DNA from: Chthoniobacterales bacterium
Lineage (GTDB): Bacteria; Verrucomicrobiota; Verrucomicrobiae; Chthoniobacterales; UBA10450
Direction of reading: 5' to 3'
DNA: 7,399 nucleotides
NCBI GenBank assembly: GCA_003244125.1
Contig: QHBL01000410.1
Location: 1 to 7,399 of the forward strand
This document shows, piece after piece, positions 1 through 4,115 of this stretch. The first letter of the stretch is position 1; each line of letters starts with the position of its first letter. The notes below the pieces were generated by a model. The model saw nothing but the letters and a program-made list of their open reading frames with translations, made no database searches and was not told the DNA's origin. The translations under genes and the position numbers were made by a program.

Positions 1-1
1 G

Positions 2-367
2 CATCACCGGCTCTTCGCAGGTTGCAGCAACAAGCTGCTGGTCATGCTCGACAGCACGAGCGGCAAGGTCCTCGCCACCGCGCCGATCGGCTCCGGTGTG
101 GACGCCTGCGCCTTTGACGAAACCAGTGGCAATGTCTTTGCCTCCTGCGGCGATGGCACTCTCACCATCGCCAGAGTGGAAGGCACGAAGTTAAAGGTGG
201 TGCAAACGCTGCAAACGGAACGCGGCGCGCGCACCATAGCGCTCGATCCGGTAACGCATCACATCTACACGGCGACGGCAAAATTTGACCCCGAAAAGAA
301 AGATGAGCGCGGCCGCCCGAAGGTCATCGACGAAACTTTTCACCTCCTCGAATACGGGCCGAAGTAG
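2..367 (+). CDS. YncE-like beta-propeller repeat protein, C-terminal fragment
   Basis: The reading frame is open from the left edge to a TAG stop at 365-367, so only about the last 121 residues are seen; the true start lies outside the window. The visible part carries blade-like repeats of the YncE/YVTN type: residues matching 'LLVMLDSTSGKVLAT' are followed by a 'GVDACAFDE' turn, then 'GNVFASCGDGTLTI', and a last blade around 'ARTIALDPVTHHIYTATA'. In this family such proteins are usually exported seven-bladed propellers that bind partners or ligands; most have no proven enzyme activity. A charged stretch (DPEKKDERGRPK) near the end probably forms an exposed loop before the last strand. The family call is by repeat pattern. 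The specific role is unknown. Confidence 0.75.
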   Translation, partial: HHRLFAGCSNKLLVMLDSTSGKVLATAPIGSGVDACAFDETSGNVFASCGDGTLTIARVEGTKLKVVQTLQTERGARTIALDPVTHHIYTATAKFDPEKKDERGRPKVIDETFHLLEYGPK

Positions 368-398
368 TCAGCCTTTTGCCAGCACGAAGTGCGGGAAG

Positions 399-444
399 AC
401 CACGAAGAACAATCACTGCTCCGCACCTTCAGGTTCTTCGTGGT
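399..444. repeat. 12-bp perfect inverted repeat, possible hairpin or terminator
   Basis: The arms accacgaagaac (399-410) and gttcttcgtggt (433-444) are perfect reverse complements around a 22-base loop. The hairpin lies 32 bases after the stop of the beta-propeller gene and about 50 bases before the next promoter, so it could end the upstream transcript. No T-run follows either arm, so it is not a classic intrinsic terminator. A shorter related copy of the arm, cacgaag, occurs at 383-389. The motif resembles short dispersed intergenic repeats, but only one full copy is present here. Confidence 0.5.
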
Positions 445-492
445 GAATATTTGCTGCAGCCGCTGAGATTATCCTTCCCATCGGGAAGCCGT

Positions 493-501
493 TGTTATAA
501 T
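493..501 (+). promoter_or_regulatory. Extended -10 promoter (TGtTATAAT)
   Basis: A perfect TATAAT hexamer at 496-501 is preceded by TG in the extended -10 position (493-494). No good -35 box sits 16-18 bases upstream, which fits extended -10 promoters, which can work without one. Transcription would begin near 507-509, giving a leader of about 35 bases before the ATG at 543. This is the best promoter match in the window. Confidence 0.5.
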
Positions 502-542
502 TTCTAGAGTGTCTCGCTCGTCACACTTTCTCGTCCCACAAA

Positions 543-986
543 ATGAAAACTCGATTCCTGCGCCAGGGGGCCATTTACGCTCTCGTCGCTCTCACCTGCT
601 ATTGCATCGGCGCCTGCCGCCAGGCCGCTGTTGTCAACCCCGGCGAAGATGACCTCGTGGTGCTGAATGGCTGCGTGGTTTCAGCCTGCAATTATCTGGC
701 CGCGGTCAAGACCCAGCACACGCTGGAGAAAAATTTTTGGGCCAAAATCATGCTCGTCCGTTATGCCAACCATCCTGCCGGCCACGCGTACTGCATCTGG
801 GAAACCGAAGGGACTATTTACGGTTACGATCGCAACGCGGGTGCCTTTCCCGTTCCCGTTTACACGCGTGACCCGCGTGCCATCGCCAGCATTCTCGCGC
901 AGGAATTATCCAAGCATTTGAACGAAGTGCTGACGGTGAGTAACGCCGAGTTCGTCGAGCCCTCCGCCAAAGTGCGGAATTTCTGA
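543..986 (+). CDS. Small exported (probable lipoprotein) Cys-rich protein of unknown function
   Basis: I do not recognise this 147-aa protein. The N-terminus has a basic head (KTRFLRQ), a hydrophobic stretch (about residues 10-24) and IGAC ending at Cys25, an acceptable lipobox, so export and lipid anchoring are likely. The mature part holds three further cysteines: Cys44 and Cys49 in 'NGCVVSACNYL', and Cys84 just after His81 in 'GHAYCIWETEGTIYGYDRN'. Cys49, His81 and Asp96 occur in the order and spacing expected for a small papain/transglutaminase-like fold, with the Gly-His-Ala strand and Tyr-Asp strand resembling such enzymes; this is inference from pattern only. The ATG at 543 has no Shine-Dalgarno. 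An extended -10 promoter lies 42 bases upstream of the ATG and a possible terminator follows the stop, so it may be a single-gene unit. Confidence 0.7.
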   Translation: MKTRFLRQGAIYALVALTCYCIGACRQAAVVNPGEDDLVVLNGCVVSACNYLAAVKTQHTLEKNFWAKIMLVRYANHPAGHAYCIWETEGTIYGYDRNAGAFPVPVYTRDPRAIASILAQELSKHLNEVLTVSNAEFVEPSAKVRNF

Positions 987-1039
987 CCGGACGGTCGCGC
1001 TCCAGCTCACGCCCGCTTGCTCCCGAAAGCGGATCCCTC

Positions 1040-1064
1040 GACGGCAGATGAGGCCGCCGTTTTT
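1040..1064 (+). terminator. Possible intrinsic terminator after the lipoprotein-like gene
   Basis: acggc at 1041-1045 pairs with gccgt at 1056-1060, with an extra G-T pair outside (1040 and 1061). The stem is followed directly by a run of T (five from 1060 to 1064). It lies 54 bases after the stop of the upstream gene. The stem is short, so the call is tentative. It would separate that gene from the small basic protein that starts at 1085. Confidence 0.35.
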
Positions 1065-1084
1065 CGCCGTTGCGATTCACTGGT

Positions 1085-1276
1085 ATGGCGACAACACGCA
1101 AAACATCGAAACGCACGCTGATCGAGCCGCACAAAGGCGACAAACGTTACGTGCGCAGAAATAAAAAAGGGGAATTCAAAAAGGAGGTGAACGTCGGACG
1201 CTCGCTCGCGGCGGATCGCCGGCGCAAATCAAAAACCAAGGCAGCCAAAGGCCAGGGCGATCGCGGCGATACATAA
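1085..1276 (+). CDS. Small basic protein of unknown function (63 aa), coupled to the HhH-PHP gene
   Basis: The ATG at 1085 gives a 63-residue, strongly basic protein beginning MATTRKTSKRTLIEPHKGD; a TTG at 1070 in the same frame would add five residues but is less likely. The core 'KRTLIEPHKGDKRYVRRNKKGEFKKEV', followed by 'VGRSLAADRR' and a 'GQGDRGD' tail, matches from memory a small conserved hypothetical protein family found in many bacteria, with no established function that I know of. It has no signal peptide or membrane segment. Its Lys/Arg content suggests contact with nucleic acid, which is inference. Its TAA stop shares one base with the ATG of the next gene (taATG), so the two are probably co-translated. 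No Shine-Dalgarno precedes the start, yet a perfect one sits inside the gene at 1181-1190. Confidence 0.75.
   Translation: MATTRKTSKRTLIEPHKGDKRYVRRNKKGEFKKEVNVGRSLAADRRRKSKTKAAKGQGDRGDT
1181..1190 (+). other. Internal perfect Shine-Dalgarno-like sequence
   Basis: AAGGAGGTGA is fully complementary to the usual 3' end of 16S rRNA. It is inside the small basic protein gene, encoding Lys-Glu-Val in frame. No ATG, GTG or TTG follows at 5-12 bases, so it is not an obvious start signal. It could cause ribosome pausing or be chance from Lys/Glu codons. Confidence 0.4.
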
Positions 1277-2340
1277 TGAAAGAGAACGGCAGCGTTCTGA
1301 AGAAGATGCTGCCGATCACCAACAGCAACATCGCGGAGCTGCTCGCGCGCGAGGCCGAGAACGCATCCGGCACTTTGCAACGCGCTTTCCGCCGCGCGGC
1401 GCGCGCCGCCTTTCTCTGGCCGCGCGAGGCTGCGCAGGTCATCGCCGGTGGTGAATCGCTCACGCAGTTTTCCGGCGTCGGCCCATCCCTGGAAAAGCGC
1501 ATTCGTGCCTGGATCGACCAGCCGCGGGTCGTTCGCGCGCCTGCGATTCGGCGCGATTTCATGTCGCTGGCGCAAGCGCGCACTTTGCTCGCCGGCGCGC
1601 CGGAATGGAGCAAACGTTTGCGCGGCGATTTGCAAATGCACACGCGATGGAGCGATGGCAGCGGCGCCATCGCGGAAATGGCGGAAGCAGGAGCGGCGCG
1701 CGGCTACGAATACATCGCGATCACCGATCACTCGAAGGGTTTGAAGATCGCCGGCGGCATTGATGAACGCGCGCTGAAGAAACAGGCAACGGAAGTTGAT
1801 GAGGTGAACCGCGCCAGCCCCTGTCGCGTGCTGCGCTCCATCGAAATGAATCTTAACCCGCGTGGTGAAGGCGACATGGATCCGGCCGCGCTCGAGAAAC
1901 TCGACATCGTGCTCGGCTCATTCCATTCCGCGTTGCGCACAAAAGAAGATCAAACGGCGCGCTACCTCGCGGCGCTCCGCAATCCGGACATCCAGACTCT
2001 CGGCCATCCACGCGGTCGCATTTACAATTTCCGCCTCGGGCTGAGCGCGGACTGGCCACGCGTTTTCGCGGAAGCCGCGCGCTGGGATAAAGCGCTGGAG
2101 ATCGATTGTTACCCGGACCGCCAGGACCTGAACGTCGCGTTGCTCAAGCTGGCCAAACGCGAAGGCGTTCGCATCTCGTTAGGAACAGACGCGCACCATC
2201 CCTGGCAGCTTGAATTCATCGAGCTCGGCCTGGCCGCGGCACTCTTGGCCAGGATACCGGCAGACAGGGTCGTCAACTTCATGCCGCTACCGCAATTGCA
2301 GGGCTGGGTCACGGCCGTACGAAAACGCGCTCGCCGCTGA
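1276..2340 (+). CDS. PolX-like HhH-PHP metal-dependent phosphoesterase without polymerase domain
   Basis: The 354-aa product resembles the two ends of bacterial family X DNA polymerases. Residues about 15-82 match the N-terminal 8-kDa/helix-hairpin-helix region ('NIAELLAREAE', 'AFRRAARA', 'FSGVGPSLEKRI'). Residues about 116-345 are a PHP domain with its metal ligands: 'GDLQMHTRWSDG' (His122, Asp127), 'AITDHS' (Asp151, His152), Glu190, His217 in 'GSFHS', His244 in 'LGHPRGR', and Asp305/His307 in 'LGTDAHHP'. Gln120 stands where many PHP proteins have the first His; some PolX enzymes share this Gln. The nucleotidyltransferase palm is absent: only about 33 residues join the two parts. A hydrolytic role on DNA ends or phosphate esters is likely; the substrate is unknown. 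The ATG overlaps the previous stop by one base, so translational coupling is likely. The alternative annotation 'histidinol phosphatase' is not supported by context. Confidence 0.9.
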   Translation: MKENGSVLKKMLPITNSNIAELLAREAENASGTLQRAFRRAARAAFLWPREAAQVIAGGESLTQFSGVGPSLEKRIRAWIDQPRVVRAPAIRRDFMSLAQARTLLAGAPEWSKRLRGDLQMHTRWSDGSGAIAEMAEAGAARGYEYIAITDHSKGLKIAGGIDERALKKQATEVDEVNRASPCRVLRSIEMNLNPRGEGDMDPAALEKLDIVLGSFHSALRTKEDQTARYLAALRNPDIQTLGHPRGRIYNFRLGLSADWPRVFAEAARWDKALEIDCYPDRQDLNVALLKLAKREGVRISLGTDAHHPWQLEFIELGLAAALLARIPADRVVNFMPLPQLQGWVTAVRKRARR

Positions 2341-2777
2341 CGCGCTATTCGGTCGCCTCGAGTTGCTCTTCCTTCGCCGGCCACGTTCGACGAAGCAAGA
2401 TTGCGATGGAGCCAGGCCAGCGCGTCGGAACGCCGGCGCGTGACGTGCGTTCTCCAGCGCACCTCCTGCACCTCGCGCTCCCAATGCTTCGCCAGCTCGT
2501 AAAATTCCTCGCGCGGCGCCACCACTACCACGATGGCGTTCGGCCGAAATGTGGCGATGACGCGGTCCTGCGCCGCGATTTGCGCCAGGTGTTCCTCGGC
2601 AAATTGCAAGTCGGTCGCGTTGGAAAGATCGACAAATTCGTATTTGAAATTCTGCGTGTTCTGAAAAAGCAGCAGCGCGTTGTAGCTCGCGCGCACGAAC
2701 TCCTCGCCCGTGATCCGCCCGGTGCCGAGCTGGAGAATTCCCTGGCAATCTTTGGTCGTCTCAGTGATCAGCGGCAT
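2109..2777 (-). CDS. Conserved alpha/beta protein of unknown function, 3' end probably frameshifted
   Basis: The frame starts at ATG 2777 (MPLITETTKDCQGILQLGTG) and runs open to 2109 (222 aa), but only the first 130 or so residues look like protein. They alternate strands and helices: 'YEFVDLSNATDL', 'HLAQIAAQDRV', 'NAIVVVVAPREEFYELAKHWE', then a helix ending 'ALAWLHRNL'. This recalls SpoIIAA/STAS-like single-domain proteins, a fold-level guess. After about residue 130 the frame runs 232 bases antisense through the PHP gene, and third positions turn A/T-rich. A one-base shift near 2370-2380 would give 'KEEQLEATE' and a TAG at 2345-2347, four bases beyond the convergent PHP stop, for a protein of about 143 aa. 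I take 2345-2777 as the likely true gene. It follows msrA on the same strand by 77 bases. Confidence 0.6.
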   Translation of the reverse strand: MPLITETTKDCQGILQLGTGRITGEEFVRASYNALLLFQNTQNFKYEFVDLSNATDLQFAEEHLAQIAAQDRVIATFRPNAIVVVVAPREEFYELAKHWEREVQEVRWRTHVTRRRSDALAWLHRNLASSNVAGEGRATRGDRIARQRRARFRTAVTQPCNCGSGMKLTTLSAGILAKSAAARPSSMNSSCQGWCASVPNEMRTPSRLASLSNATFRSWRSG

Positions 2778-2792
2778 GGGAAGTCTTTCGTT

Positions 2793-2845
2793 AACGGCGC
2801 CATATTCGCGCGCCGCTGCCGCGCAGTTTCAGGCCAGGCGCCGTT
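2793..2845. repeat. Nested inverted repeats between msrA and the downstream gene
   Basis: aacggcgcc (2793-2801) and ggcgccgtt (2837-2845) are perfect 9-bp reverse complements. Inside them gcgcg (2808-2812) and cgcgc (2820-2824) form a second stem with a 7-base loop. Together they fill most of the 77-base gap between the msrA stop and the next minus-strand start. No T-run follows on either strand. It may be a factor-independent hairpin that weakens read-through or protects the msrA 3' end; the function is inferred. Confidence 0.45.
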
Positions 2846-2854
2846 CGCTGTCGA

Positions 2855-3451
2855 TCATTTCTTTTCGTCGCTCCACTTTCGCTTCTCGAATGTCTTGCGA
2901 CCAGAGCCGACTTCGAACGCTTCAAAGTCCGTCGGGTTCTTTTCCGAATACTTTTGGTGATAACCTTCCGCCGGCCAGAATTTCATCGCCGGCAGAATTT
3001 CGGTCACAATCGGTTTATCGAATTTGCCCGAGGCAGAGAGCTTCGCCTTCGAAGCTTCGGCGGTTTTCTTCTCGGTGTCATTGTCGTAGAAAATCGCCGC
3101 ACGATAGCTTGGGCCGATGTCGGTGAACTGACCGTCCGATTGCGTCGGATCGATTTGCCGCCAGTAGATATCGAGCAGTTTTTCGTAGGAAATCTTCGCC
3201 GGATCATAGGTGATTTCTATCGACTCGCGATACTTCGTCTTTTCCGTGGTGACGAGATCGTATGTCGGATTGGGTTCCGTGCCGCCGCAATAACCAACAA
3301 CCGTTTTGAGCACTCCAGGCGCTTTATCGAAAGCCGGCTGAATGCACCAGAAACAGCCGCCGGCGAAAACCGCCGTGCGCGTTTCGCCCGGCTCCGCGTG
3401 AGCTGAGACGACAAGAAGAAAAGAAGCCGCGAGAAGGAAAAATCGGTTCAT
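2855..3451 (-). CDS. msrA: Exported peptide methionine-S-sulfoxide reductase MsrA
   Basis: MsrA reduces the S-epimer of methionine sulfoxide in proteins. The 198-aa product has the catalytic 'GGCFWC' motif with nucleophile Cys33, and 'GYCGG..PNPTY' at about 53-64. Glu76 in 'KYRES' matches the acidic residue of E. coli 'GHAEAV', Asp111 and Tyr116 lie in 'TDIGPSYRAA', and the late 'YHQKYSEKNP' motif is present. The C-terminal cysteines of the E. coli enzyme are missing; Cys36 (CxxC) or Cys55 could recycle the enzyme instead. Residues 1-19 form a signal peptide (MNRFFLLAASFLLVVSAHA, cleavage after AHA), so it should repair proteins in the periplasm. It diverges from trmB with 43 bases between starts. 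No MsrB domain is fused and no msrB is seen nearby. Confidence 0.96.
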   Translation of the reverse strand: MNRFFLLAASFLLVVSAHAEPGETRTAVFAGGCFWCIQPAFDKAPGVLKTVVGYCGGTEPNPTYDLVTTEKTKYRESIEITYDPAKISYEKLLDIYWRQIDPTQSDGQFTDIGPSYRAAIFYDNDTEKKTAEASKAKLSASGKFDKPIVTEILPAMKFWPAEGYHQKYSEKNPTDFEAFEVGSGRKTFEKRKWSDEKK

Positions 3452-3457
3452 CGGATC

Positions 3458-3488
3458 GTTAGACAGCCATGCGGCATCGGCGTTTCAA
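3458..3488 (-). promoter_or_regulatory. Possible msrA promoter (TTGAAA-N19-TCTAAC)
   Basis: On the minus strand TTGAAA (complement of 3483-3488) is 5/6 to the -35 consensus, and TCTAAC (complement of 3458-3463) is 4/6 to the -10. The 19-base spacer is long. Transcription would start at about the msrA ATG (3451), implying a leaderless or nearly leaderless message, which would fit the lack of a Shine-Dalgarno. The -35 lies just before the trmB start. Confidence 0.25.
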
Positions 3489-3494
3489 TATCGC

Positions 3495-4115
3495 GTGCGC
3501 CGTCGCCTCACCTTGGACGAAAAGGAAGCCGCTATCGAGTTCATCCCGGCGACGATACTCGAGCCGCTGTCGTTCGCTGACCTGTTCGTGCGCGACGCTC
3601 CGGTGGAAATCGATATTGGCTGCGGCGATGGAACATTTCTCGCTGCACTAGCGACGCAGAATTCCGCGCGGAATTTCCTTGGGATCGAGCGTCTGGCCGG
3701 CCGCGTGCGCAGCGTTTGCCGAAAAGCCGCACGCCTTCAGCTCGCCAATGTACGAGTGCTGCGGATCGATGCCGCCTTCGCGCTGAAAGAGCTCATTCCG
3801 GCGGGCAGCGTTTTCGCGATCCATTTACTTTTTCCCGATCCGTGGCCGAAGCGCCGGCATCATCGCCGGCGCACCGTCACGCCCGACTTTCTCGCTGCCA
3901 TTCACCGTGCTTTAGCTAACGACGGTCGGCTTCACCTGGCGACGGATCACGAAGATTACTTCTATTCTATTCGGCGGCTCGTTAGCGACAGCGCGCTGTT
4001 CGAACGGTCGCACGAAGCGATGGAGTTTCCGCGAAGTCGTTTCGAGCAAAACTTCGCGGCGAATGGCGCGCCGATCTATCGTTTGGTCTTGCGCAAAATC
4101 TCTCCCGTCGAATAG
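3495..4115 (+). CDS. trmB: tRNA (guanine-N7-)-methyltransferase TrmB
   Basis: TrmB uses S-adenosylmethionine to make m7G46 in the variable loop of tRNAs, in the cytoplasm. The 206-aa product has the SAM-binding 'EIDIGCGDGTF' (residues 38-48), 'FLGIER' ending strand 2, the family signature 'LLFPDPWPKRRHHRRR' (111-126), 'ATDHEDYF' (149-156), and the C-terminal 'SRFEQNF...GAPIYRL' (181-197), which holds the usual TrmB [ST]-x-[FY]-E pattern. The start used is GTG at 3495; a TTG at 3510 is possible. No ATG lies in this frame upstream (the ATG at 3469 is out of frame), and no Shine-Dalgarno is seen. Its last 40 bases overlap the 3' end of comEC on the other strand. Single-domain and of usual length for the family. 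Confidence 0.95.
   Translation: MRRRLTLDEKEAAIEFIPATILEPLSFADLFVRDAPVEIDIGCGDGTFLAALATQNSARNFLGIERLAGRVRSVCRKAARLQLANVRVLRIDAAFALKELIPAGSVFAIHLLFPDPWPKRRHHRRRTVTPDFLAAIHRALANDGRLHLATDHEDYFYSIRRLVSDSALFERSHEAMEFPRSRFEQNFAANGAPIYRLVLRKISPVE

Noticed and set aside
1147..1731. Long open frame on the minus strand opposite the small basic protein and PHP genes
   Set aside because: It is the antisense shadow of two well-supported genes; the translation is Arg/Ala-rich, low in structure and matches no family.
1276..2340. Annotation as histidinol phosphatase
   Set aside because: The PHP signature and N-terminal HhH region are PolX-like, and no histidine synthesis gene is nearby.
2406..2960. Plus-strand open frame of 184 codons
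   Set aside because: It runs opposite the SpoIIAA-like gene and the msrA 3' end, both better supported by protein motifs.
3469..3651. ATG-started frame of 60 codons at the beginning of trmB
   Set aside because: It is out of frame with TrmB, and its translation is Ser/Arg-rich with no motif. The TrmB frame holds the SAM-binding motif, so the GTG at 3495 is preferred.
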